A model generated the notes under the pieces. It was not told the origin of the DNA. It did not search any database and saw only the letters and a program-made list of their open reading frames with translations. Source: Oxytricha trifallax (lineage: Eukaryota; Ciliophora; Spirotrichea; Sporadotrichida; Oxytrichidae). From it: DNA of 64,000 nt. A program made the translations under genes and the position numbers. The stretch lies in contig ARYC01000416.1 of the NCBI GenBank assembly GCA_000711775.1, positions 1-64,000 on the forward strand, read 5' to 3'. This document shows positions 55,400 to 64,000 of the stretch, in pieces (the stretch's first letter is position 1; every line of letters starts with the position of its first letter).

Positions 55400-56750
55400 A
55401 TTTTTCGACTCATATCAAGATCTAATATCTATTAACTTTTTAAGTTAATAATTAATTGTCAAATAATAATTATAGTGTATACTGTATCACATATCCTAAT
55501 AATACCTAATAATACATATATTATAAACATAAATAACTCATAAATTTGTTAATAGATAATATTTAATTTGCAAGTTAGCAACTCGAGCCATTTATTTATA
55601 TTTTATTTAAATTATTTCCTCATATTTTTGAATTTTATCTATGTTTAATAAAATATATACCTTTTTTTGCAAAAATTTTTTCCAATTATTAATATTTAAA
55701 ATGTTTCGTAAATTTAAAAGTATCTTATCAAATTTGACATTTTAAAATTATTCTCAGTTGCTTCAATCTTTATTAAACTGATCTTGTAAAAGATTTTACT
55801 ACATACAATCAATATTTTTATTTTTAATTTTTTACTAACTTGACTTCTTATTCTTTTTTTTATTATTTAAATTTTTTATAGACCTAATGCCTCAAAGGTA
55901 TCGTTAAAAAGTATTAATGAGCAAATTAGACATTATTGGTCCTTATTATAATCTAATGATATTCTAATATTTCTTTGGATATAAATAATCTATTTATTGC
56001 TGGGACATGATAAAATAAATACATTATTCGCAAATAAGAGGAACTTAATGAATACTAAATATATATTTAATAAGATTTTACGATATTAAGTTGACTTAAA
56101 GGAAATTGAATTATTTCTCCACTAACTTAATATTTTAAAGCTTAATTATATATTTATTCTTAATATTATTTTAAATGCTTTTCAAAGATACTAAATTCAA
56201 TTATACTTAAAAATGTTACAAGGTGTTCAATCATATATTTATATATTTCTTTTTATTTAATTTTATATAAAGGACAATTTACTATACAATTAAATTTACT
56301 ATTTAATTTTTCATAAAGTAATCAATAGATTTAATTTTAGAAAAAATTATAAAAATCTAATACAAGATTTTACAATTCTATTTTTAGTAATTATATAAAT
56401 GTGATATTAAAATGATATAAATATCTTGCTATATTAAAAACATTGATCCTTAGTATTTTATTGAGATTAGCAATTAATATAACAATATTTTAAATGTATG
56501 AAATCAATTTTTTTAATTATATTTATTTTAATTGATAATTGTTTTTTCTATTTAACAAAGTATACTTAAGTTATTTTTAAAAATTTATAAATTTTGAAAT
56601 ATCGTTCTTTAGTTTAGAACAATGACTGGAGAATAAGAACAATTAATTATTAATTTAATTAATAGAGATTAAAGAGATAACTGAGAAACAAAAATAAATA
56701 ATAGAAATTAAGTTTAATAACCTCGTTCTTAATATTTATTAATCATTATT
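55400..56750. other. AT-rich region, no gene seen
   Basis: Very low GC; only low-complexity open frames. Confidence 0.55.
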
Positions 56751-56756
56751 ATTTAT

Positions 56757-57120
56757 AGATGTATAAAGAAAATACCTGGACTAAGTTCGTTTTATATAAG
56801 ATTTAAATATGCTGTGATTGCTGGAGTAACCGTATCCACAAGCCTTCTCTAGTCTTTATTCTGGTCTTATTATTTTAACCTATAAATCTTATGTTGTTGC
56901 TTGTTTCTTATATCGTTGGGATGATTTCATTATAATCTTCGAGCCACTTTTCTATGCTGAATATGTAGTCTCACCATCTAAGGTTGACATTTGATTTTAT
57001 TAGGACGGCATTTAAGATTCAGGAGTCATTAGCTTGTTCCTGAAGTACAAGTTCCTCGCATCAGCTCTTTCAGCTAGAAATCTTATTTGTTTGAAAGCTA
57101 CTTCAGTCAATAATAATATT
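56757..57120 (-). CDS. Hypothetical protein, basic and Gln/Ser-rich
   Basis: The reverse strand gives over 120 uninterrupted codons: FKQIRFLAERADARNLYF, RNKLMTPESQMPSQQNQM, STLDGETTYSAQKSGSKI, QRLEKACGYGYSSNHSIF, YIKRTQSRYFLYTS. GC content rises over exactly this stretch. The frame stays open on both sides in AT-rich sequence, so start and stop are unclear. The Tyr/Arg/Ser-rich style resembles flagellar or cytoskeletal short proteins of ciliates, but no family is recognised. Confidence 0.45.
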
Positions 57121-57229
57121 TATAAGTTTAAGTATTATTTGCTGAGATTTAATTTAAATTAGTGTGAAAATATTTTTACTGATTTAATTGCAATTAAAAT
57201 TATCGAAGCAATATTTTTAATAATTAGTA

Positions 57230-57860
57230 GAATTTTGAATAATCTATACTAATAGTTAATTTCTTCATTATTTACTCACTATCTTTGATTTTTTATGTCT
57301 ATCGAAGATAAAATTTTCGAAATATTTATTGAAGTACAACAGTATTGCATTTATTTATTTTCTTTTTTATGCTTTGACTAATCTATATTTTAAATTTCTA
57401 TATGATCTTGATGCTTAAAATCATATTTAGTTAAATTATTATCATAAAAGCCTCTATTAAGTGTAACAATAGTAATAATTTAAGGCCTATAGATATAGTA
57501 GAGACAACATGAAAATATAAGCATGCTTCTTTATTTTGAAGCTGTTAATCTATTTCAATAAAAGGAACAAATTTATACTTTTTGTGCTTTACCTCTTCCA
57601 ATATCAATCTAATAAAACTAATTGCAATTAGTAACTATTTACTCTAATATTTAAAATATATTCAGACAACAATAAATGTATAGATTTTTTAAAATAAATT
57701 TGTAGTAAAATTTCATTTAATATTTAACAACTAAAAATTATAGTTGATGGCACTCTAATAGAGAGAAATAAAGTAATAGTTTCAGAATAGATGATCTAGT
57801 ATATATTAAAATATATATAATTGACAAACAAAAAATCAATTAAAAAATAAAAAACAAACT
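57230..57860. other. AT-rich spacer
   Basis: No gene seen; a TA dinucleotide run at about 57900-57915 lies just beyond. Confidence 0.5.
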
Positions 57861-57939
57861 ATCATATTTGATTTTAAATTTATTGAATTTTTTGGGATTA
57901 TATATATATATATATTTTTTAAAGACAACCAAAGAAACC

Positions 57940-58062
57940 CAGAAGAAACAACAAAAAGAGAAGAAACAACCAAAGGAACTGAGTTCCTTTTTAATGATAT
58001 GCTCGGGCTTTAAGCCCTCGATGCGAGTTAATTATTATTATTATTATTATTATTATTATCAT
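57940..58062 (+). mobile_element. Retroposon 3' tail with (TTA)n
   Basis: GAACTGAGTTCCTTTT, then GCTCGGGCTTTAAGCCCTCG (a GGGCTTTAAGCCC hairpin) and a pure (TTA) run of about 10 units. The GAGTTCCTTTT block also occurs 5' of the tail at 23373. This is likely the end of a related retroposon. Confidence 0.5.
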
Positions 58063-58329
58063 ATATATTTTTTACTTTAAGTGATTCAGTCCCCATATAT
58101 GAAAGCTATAGAACCAGAACAATAAAGCTTGAAATAATTTTTCAACAATTATTAATTGATAGTTTACAAAGTAAATTCTTGATCGATGTGGAGTAAGAAT
58201 TGATTGTGTACAATATGCTCATAGATCATTGTTTTTATAAAAATATTGTAAAAATAGATGGGATACAAAATTATTACAAGTCAAACAAAGTCTAATAAGT
58301 TTTAATTTTACCTATTATTTAATCAACAT

Positions 58330-58770
58330 TAAAGTAATAGACCACTTTCTTATCAGCTGTATGAACTGAAATCACACATACTATAGCTGGGTCTCTCAAG
58401 ACTTGTGAGGAATCTCAATGTATCCGAAAATCGACAATAGGATTGTTGAAAGTATGGGGACATCTGTCAATTCAACGATTAATGGTAATTTTCTTCGGAA
58501 TTTCAACTAATCTATCTATAGAGAACATACCACCTTACTGAGGCAATGTTGCACAAATCATTGATCCAACCACCAATTGCAAATTTTATTTGTTCTTGAA
58601 TACAGTAGACGAAACAAGTTCAAATAGATGAGATGAGAATAATAAATATTCCTGAAGTAAAAGCTGCAAAGGAAGAACTCTATTATTAAAAAGTGTGTTA
58701 ACGATAGATCCATCACTAAGACCAATACATCCTGAGGCCATCCTCCTTCAAATGCAATGATAACAATAAA
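58330..58770 (-). pseudogene. Probable second importin-beta-like fragment
   Basis: Reverse-strand frames give KLLHLLLSLHLKEDGL, MASGCIGLSDGSIVNTLFNN, EQIKFAIGGWINDLC and GGMFSIDRLVEIPKKITINR. The sequence and order parallel the importin-beta piece at 17035-17818 (NIVKLLVMIF, ELIGLSGLINGVDN, LYAIGDLAM, GAFSQHYLSDTL), and short DNA stretches agree (CACCAATTGCA). About 120 bp between the IGLS and AIG blocks is missing and frames change repeatedly. It is a decayed paralog if the match is real. The forward strand is partly open too. Confidence 0.35.
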
Positions 58771-59024
58771 TGTAACAGTTTACTAATTAAAATCTGACAT
58801 CACTTTGAATCAGACCCTTACCGACTATTTCTTAAGAGCTTATTCTGCAATAATTCTCTTTATTTTAATGACTGATAGAGCAGTAATGAAAGAAGCCGTA
58901 TGCTTGAAAACCGCCAAAGCACTTATTAACTCAGACTCCCTTCGCATCAAAGCCTGCTTCCGTTGGGGCGAAGCAGTCATATTAAAGCTATGAAGTGACA
59001 TAGCGGATAGGAACACCATTATTG

Positions 59025-59562
59025 AGTAAATAAGTTAATATTCCTAAAAATGATTTAATAATCTTTAATTTATTCACGCAATATATTCTTAATTATTTTT
59101 AATATATTAAAATAGCAAGTATCTCAAAAACAATGAAATTTCGAGATACGAGCCAAATAAATCAATTAAATTACTCACTACAGTTTAAGTCAATAATAAT
59201 TTATTTGCATTTTAATTAATTAAGTTCATAAATTAAATATTTAGTTTATGCAGAATAAATTACTTTAACTAAATAAATTAAATTAATATTCTTGAAATGC
59301 TTTAGTTTAAACGATTAATTTTAAACTATAATCTAAAACAATTAATTGATTAATATTGAACTTAAATTATTTAAAAATGCAGTTTAATTATTATTGACTT
59401 AAACTGTAGTGAGTAATTTAATTGATTTATTTGGCTCGTATCTTTAAATTTCATTGTTTTTGAGATAAATGCTATTTCAATATATTAAAAATAATTAAGA
59501 ATATATAGCGTGAATAAATTAAAGATTATTAAATCATTTTTAGGAATGTTAACTTATTTACT
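59025..59562. mobile_element. Foldback element of 538 bp, AT-rich
   Basis: Arms of about 165 bp: AGTAAATAAGTTAATATTCC at the left and its near-complement GGAATGTTAACTTATTTACT at the right, with matching inner blocks ACTCACTACAGTTTAAGTC and GACTTAAACTGTAGTGAGT. The unique centre is about 200 bp and AT-rich. ATTG occurs at both outer edges and could be a target duplication. Gene P2 starts 12 bp to the right. Confidence 0.85.
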
Positions 59563-59573
59563 AATTGGTAGTT

Positions 59574-60294
59574 ATGCCAACAAGTCTAGAGCTTCCAGTA
59601 GAGGGCCACATGAATCCAGTAGCTCCTGAGTAGAAAAGTTTATACATTCAAGAAAAAGATCTATTATAACAAGAGAAAAAACAAAGAAGAGCATACTCGT
59701 GCTAAGAGGAAAGACAAACTGGCACCAGAGGAAAACAGCAGTAGACATACTGGCAATCATTTCTTGAGAGGAACGTGTCAACTATAATGGCCTTAATTAA
59801 ATGAGATGTGAACAGCGCAGAGCAAAAAGGGTGGGGTGACATTGGAAAGCATGATGCTCACTTATCTCGTCTTAAACTTGTCTAAGTCGGACATTCACCG
59901 TCTTGAGATAGCTCCTGTCGAATCGATATGGTGAGCCATTGGTTGTCATGGCACATTTCCCTTAAATTTTTTATCAAAACTGAGAAGAAAAAAATTGAAA
60001 ATGCCGAATTGTGCCAAGAAGATCATCCGGTTCTGCAAATAATGGGTCGAAAGAAGGAAGGAATTTTAAGAAATTAACATATACGATGATGAGGAACGCC
60101 AATCAAATCGATTGGACTTAATCATAATAATGATAATACTGGGTCACTTTACAACTTGATGGAGATTCAACTTAAAGTAACAACATGAAAAACTATTACT
60201 AGAATGCTTATTCTCAAAAATAAAAGCAGAAGAAGAAAAAAGCTAATGGACATCGAAATAATATCAGAATAAAGCAATTGCATGAAATAATCTT
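59574..60294 (+). pseudogene. Gene P2, paralog of P1
   Basis: ATG at 59574: MPTSLELPVEGHMNPVAPEQ, then SLYIQEKDLLQQEKKQRR and TYWQSFLERNVSTIMALIK. Shifted frames continue GWGDIGKHDAHLSRLKLV, SDIHRLEIAPVESIW, GTFPLNFLSKLRRKKLKM, EEKSQWTSKYYQNKAIA. The K-(H/N)-D-A-x-x-S-x-L and SD-x4-EIAP blocks match P1 at 53305-53400. Composition is Gln/Lys/Glu-rich and no domain is recognised. Three or more frame changes. The reverse strand is open for about 130 codons over 59570-59960, so the strand call rests on the P1 match. Confidence 0.45.
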
Positions 60295-60299
60295 TGTAG

Positions 60300-61040
60300 G
60301 AAGCTATAAAGGATATAACGTTTAATGATAGGGCTTGTGCTAAAATCATTTTTACAGCATTCCAAATGACTTATTGCTCTCTATGCAATACTAGTTAAAG
60401 TACACATGCTTTTAGGTAAATTATGAATAACTCCCTGTTTATGTAGAAGAAATTATTCATTTGATTTATAATACAAATGTAATTATTATAAACTTTCTAA
60501 ATCTATAACAGGCTTAATAATCTCAAATAATTTTTCTGAATTCTATATATTCTATTTCTTACAGTATTTTATAATCTTGTAGTAAATGGCATTATATAGT
60601 GATGTGGGTAAACCAGGAAATTATATTTAAATATGTTAAATAACTTAGTATATCATTTCAATGTTTCAATGAGTAGTATTGAATTTATATATGGTTAATA
60701 CTTTTGATTTCATACTCAATCGAGGAATCTATAACTTTAAAAATTTATTTCAATTTCAATTGATCTTTTAAAAATTAAATTTAATAAATTTAAATTTTAC
60801 AAGACTAAAATTCGGATGATATAATGTAAATAGAAGGATTATAAGGTTTAGTTATGATCATACATATTTGACTGGCTATAACATGCGCTATATTGATTCT
60901 CAAAGCTTTAATAAATAAGGTATGCTTATTTGATGATTGTTTTGATGTATAATGATAAAGATTCTTTGGGCAATATTGATGCCTAAATATAGTACATATT
61001 TTTTAAAACCACTATAAGATGATAAATATGCTTATTATAT
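60300..61040. other. AT-rich spacer
   Basis: No supported gene. Confidence 0.5.
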
Positions 61041-61044
61041 AGAA

Positions 61045-61481
61045 TCAATTTTAAAAGTAATAATTACATTAAATAAATATTATATTAAATTTTAGAGGGT
61101 AAAAACATCTTTGTATAAATTAATTTATTTGGCTTATAAAATTTTTACAATTATTTGATAAATTATCATTTAATGAACTGTTTTCATTGCCAAACTCCAA
61201 GTTATTTGCCTCTCGACATATTATGTGATTTTGGTCTTTGACCGTGTTGCATGCTATTAGCTTGACGTAACCTTGATGTAGCTTTTTTAGAGTAAGGAGT
61301 GTTAAGACTGGTTCAGTAAGACATCTTCTGTTTAAAAATAAGCCAGCTTCTTTAGTCAACCCCAGCAAGTAGGGATGAATGACAAAATAAGCTAAGTAAT
61401 TTAATTATTTAAAGAGCTAGTAAACTTATTTAAAAATCCTCTAATTCCTAATTTTTGCTTAATTTTAGAATCATAATCCAT
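61045..61481 (-). CDS. Hypothetical protein, about 145 codons
   Basis: ATG at 61481 (MDYDSKIKQKLGIRGFLNKF) runs about 40 codons. A 1-base shift near 61370 leads into LTKEAGLFLNRRCLTEPV, LLTLKKLHQGYVKLIACN, DQNHIICREANNLEFGNE and FIQRCFYPLKFNIIFI, to TGA 61045. Balanced composition with clear start and stop suggest a real gene with a single frame change. No family recognised. A family-1 MITE lies 49 bp upstream. Confidence 0.45.
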
Positions 61482-61529
61482 TAAACTCAACTAAATATTC
61501 TGTCTACTTTACCGCTTACTTTAGTAATA

Positions 61530-61948
61530 TTCCAGGAATACATTTGATTTGGGAAAATCAATTATAAAAAAATAATTAATTATTATAATTCGTGGCAGTT
61601 AACTTTCTGGAAACCTAGACAATATGGCACTTGTTTGATAGAGAATTTGAAATTAGCTGGACTTTGCTATTCGAGGTACCCCTCTATCGCATCCCTGGAG
61701 CGAGTTAACTACATTTTTATTTTGAGTGATATGTTTAGTAGATTTTAATGCCAAAATTAAAGTCAAGCTATCTCGCTCCAGGTATGCGATAGATGGGTAC
61801 CACCAATAGTATAGTCTAGCTAATTTTAAATTCTCTATCATACAAGTACCATATTGTCTAGGATAGGACAAAGTTAACTGCCAATATAATTATAATAATT
61901 TAATTTCAAATTTAAATATAATTTTCCAAATCAAATGTATTTCTACAA
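61530..61948. mobile_element. Foldback MITE, family 1, copy 3
   Basis: 419 bp palindrome with GGAATACATTTGATTTGGG near the left end, CGTGGCAGTTAACTTT inside, and the complementary right arm ending AAATGTATTTCTACAA. TA on both sides. Its left tip differs from copy 1 (TTCCAGG for TTGTAGG). It lies between two reverse-strand coding regions. Confidence 0.85.
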
Positions 61949-61949
61949 T

Positions 61950-62255
61950 AGTAAGATCACATTATAAAGGACTAATCCTTTTCACCTAGTTAGTAAATTC
62001 TCTTCTACTACGTAAATTGAGATTTTATCTTTATCTTTTACCTTTGCCTAAGTTTTTTCTTTATTTTCTTCTTCCTTACTTATCTCCTTTATATTCTTCT
62101 CTAATTAAGGATTTTGATTTAGTCTCCTAGATCTTTAAATATGAATTAGGTGTCAAATCTTTTACCTGTATTGTGAATCTGACTTGCATTTGCAGATGAA
62201 CTGTTTAATTATTGATTAAATGAATTGAAAAAATGATATTTGCGATATTAAGCAT
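61950..62255 (-). CDS. Hypothetical coding region, cut by a MITE
   Basis: ATG at 62255: MLNIANIIFSIHLINNQ, then VHLQMQVRFTIQVKDLTPNS, YLKIQETKSKSLIREEYKG and a very basic tail GRRKQRKNLGKGKRQRQ. The frame runs uninterrupted into the MITE border at 61950. No family recognised; the VRFTIQVKDL strand pattern is only weakly suggestive of a beta-sandwich domain. On the far side of the MITE a short KVSGKVDRIFS frame may continue it. Confidence 0.35.
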
Positions 62256-62295
62256 GTTTTTAAAGACATTTCTGCTAAATAAAAAGAAAATGGAG

Positions 62296-62602
62296 GATTA
62301 TAAGAAATTGCTTTATTAATAAGAATACTTTAAAAACAAAAATGAAACAAGAACATCATAAAAAGCTTTGCCATTCTTATATTTACAACTATTCATATCA
62401 TATCAATATTACTAATTATCATCGCTTGTTTACTGATCTTTTTGTTACTTTGCCAAAATTTAATTAAATCAGTAACTGATCTTAACACCTCTAAAAGATT
62501 TAAGTTATTTTTTTGTAACTTAAATTTCTAGTGAGTGTTACTGCTCTACCATCGTCGCCATTAAAAAGTATTCTTTTTAATATTAATCAAGTTCTTATAA
62601 TC
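62296..62602. mobile_element. 0.35 kb inverted-repeat element, family 4, copy 4
   Basis: Ends GATTATAAGAA and TTCTTATAATC, with extended inverted similarity (AAGAATACTTT / AAAAAGTATTCTT). The reverse strand has the family mini-exon, here with ATG: MATMVEQQHSLEI. Then an intron-like segment ends AAATCTTTTAG (donor decayed to TTAAGT), then VLRSVTDLIKFWQSNKK. The acidic tract of copies 1-3 is absent. Confidence 0.6.
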
Positions 62603-62639
62603 ATCTATTTGATTTTTATTTAGAATAAAATGAAAGAAT

Positions 62640-63530
62640 TTCAGCTTTATTCAATTGGTAGTGTGATAGTCACCATCAATTAAAATGCTTGCTAGCTCGT
62701 TTGCTGATGCATTCTTTAAAATGTTTATATTAAAAAGTTTTATAAAGCAAAGGAAGATGGGGGAAGTGTCAACTGCTGAATTTTATTTTTTATCGCCTCA
62801 TTAAATTCCTGATATAGCTTTTATGTCCGTAAGTTTATTTAGTCAACATTTGAATTTATAGTTGTGATGGCTTTAGCCAATCTCCTAAATTTATAGATGA
62901 GTTTTAATTCGATTGTGTTGTGTTGATACAAATTTACAGGCAAGATCCTCTAATAATGAATCTAATTTACAGTTCTGCTTTGAAATAGTCTACCTTGCTT
63001 GTAGGCTGCATCCACTTTGATAATAATTAATTATTAATACTTTAATTTTAATCCATATTTAATTCTAATTTTTCCATTTCTTATTAATTTCCTATTTAGT
63101 GGTAAATTATCTCATTGAAGTCGTTGAAGTCATTGATATTAGATATAGAGTCTTAAAATATAAGTCTAATGTCTTAGGCTTCTACTACTTAGGTGTCAAT
63201 GTATCGTTCTATGTAGTTAATGAATTAACTTTAATAATCTGAATATGAGTTTGATTGATAATATTATTTTTTTATTCTATGGAGCTCCAGACAGACTTCC
63301 TCATTGTCTGAGTAAATAACTCTTTTGATTATGAAATTGGTATTTCTGTTTGTTTAGGGAACATCTTCATCTAGTCTAGCACCATTGTTATAGCTGAGAT
63401 TTGATAACAGCTATTTTGTTTCAATTTATGGTGACGAAGGTTGGTTATAATTATATAGGTTTGAGACTTCATTAACAATACGTGGGTTTTTGTTGGAGTC
63501 TGTTGTGGTTTTTAGAATTTATCATTAATT
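62640..63530 (-). CDS. Unrecognised protein, over 200 open codons
   Basis: One reverse-strand frame is open from about 63527 to TGA near 62781: NEVSNLYNYNQPSSPQIE, DEDVPQTNRNTNFIIKRV, EEVCLELHRIKKQYYQ, FINYIERYIDTQVVEAQDI and FNDFNEIIYHQIGNQQEM. A second frame over its 3' half (FQSRTVNQIHYQRILPVN, EAIKNKIQQLTLPPSS) is also open to about 62650. The length makes chance unlikely, but no domain is recognised. Asn/Gln/Tyr-rich style is typical of ciliate proteins. It ends next to a family-4 element. Confidence 0.45.
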
Positions 63531-64000
63531 GAAGCAAGACTTAGCATCTAGAATTGTTGTTTCGTCCATAGTTCAATTTTGTCATAGTCTCTTAAAATTA
63601 CATCTTAGTAAAGTGTATTTAGAACTCTTTGATAAGTTAGTAATCCTTTCTGATGATTTTTTCTGGCTATAAATGTGACTATTTCTAGTATTTGTAGTAC
63701 CCATTCTTTTTTAATTTGTATTTATTTTGTTCAATGATATATATTATGATAGATAGAAGAAGTTATTGTTCTCTATGTCACCTTGTATGATGTCCCTTTG
63801 TGTATTCATAATACCCTTTCTGTGTTTCTTATTTAATGATTTTTACTATTTAATTAATGCTTCCTTTTTAACATCATAAGTAATTTTTATTAAAATTATA
63901 GAAATATTACATCAATCTTAGCTCCTTTCATTTTTAATTTAATTATTTAAAATTCTTTCCTTCATTTTTTATTGTTTGCTCTTGGATTTATATTTAATCA
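63531..64000. other. Window end, possibly 5' part of the preceding gene
   Basis: Reverse-strand frames stay fairly open (for example NYGRNNNSRCQVLLQLMI near 63550) and could be upstream coding sequence of the gene ending at 62640. No start codon or motif is clear. Confidence 0.3.

Noticed and set aside
57868-58080. Forward open frame with Lys/Gln and poly-Tyr
   Set aside because: It is a translation of TA and TTA microsatellites in the retroposon tail.
1-64000. Standard genetic code or TGA as Trp/Cys
   Set aside because: Homologous TBE genes align through TAA/TAG codons as Gln, and true gene ends coincide with TGA; TGA-as-sense was considered only for isolated in-frame cases.

Overview
Organism. 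The window is about 70-75% A+T. Open reading frames appear only when TAA and TAG are read as glutamine and TGA alone is a stop (ciliate nuclear code 6). Host-type genes lie as short, frame-shifting fragments among many insertions. Three elements carry the hallmarks of Oxytricha telomere-bearing elements (TBEs): C4A4-like inverted ends, ANT-type target duplications, and three genes in the order 57 kDa(-), 22 kDa(+), 42 kDa transposase(-). The best reading is germline (micronuclear) DNA of an oxytrichid spirotrich, most likely Oxytricha/Sterkiella. No rRNA, tRNA or CRISPR array was seen.

Layout. 0-11.4 kb: a TBE-like kinase gene split by a palindromic MITE, three unrecognised coding regions, a decayed Tc1/IS630-type transposase, two more MITEs and a coiled-coil coding region. 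11.5-15.3 kb: TBE-A, whose transposase end is lost next to another MITE. 15.9-19.3 kb: host-like genes (two EF-hand genes and a piece of importin beta). 19.4-28.9 kb: retroposon tails, a Myb-like gene, a two-helix membrane protein, unrecognised genes and two copies of a 0.35 kb inverted-repeat family. 29.0-46.7 kb: an almost continuous array of four TBE-type transposons: E and D (divergent, apparently new lineages), B and C (canonical). 47-50.8 kb: AT-rich DNA with no gene, with three consecutive hairpins. 50.8-64 kb: retroposon-like pieces, a paralogous gene pair (P1, P2) each next to a large palindrome, a second probable importin-beta fragment, and unrecognised genes with MITE insertions.

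How it fits together. TBE genes are needed for germline genome rearrangement in Oxytricha (known for the family), and the whole intergenic load here is expected to be removed when a new macronucleus develops. The most interesting signal is that D, E and the 0.5-2.5 kb gene are distant TBE relatives. Their 22 kDa genes keep the same two tiny introns at the same codon phase as the canonical elements. Their accessory 57 kDa genes differ in domain content: zinc fingers plus kinase, kinase only, zinc fingers only, or possibly AT-hook plus kinase.

Caution. With one stop codon in AT-rich DNA, open frames of about 100 codons arise by chance, often on both strands. Genes without a motif or a homolog inside the window therefore carry low confidence. 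Frame changes may be decay or unexcised internal eliminated sequences (IESs); the sequence alone does not tell which.
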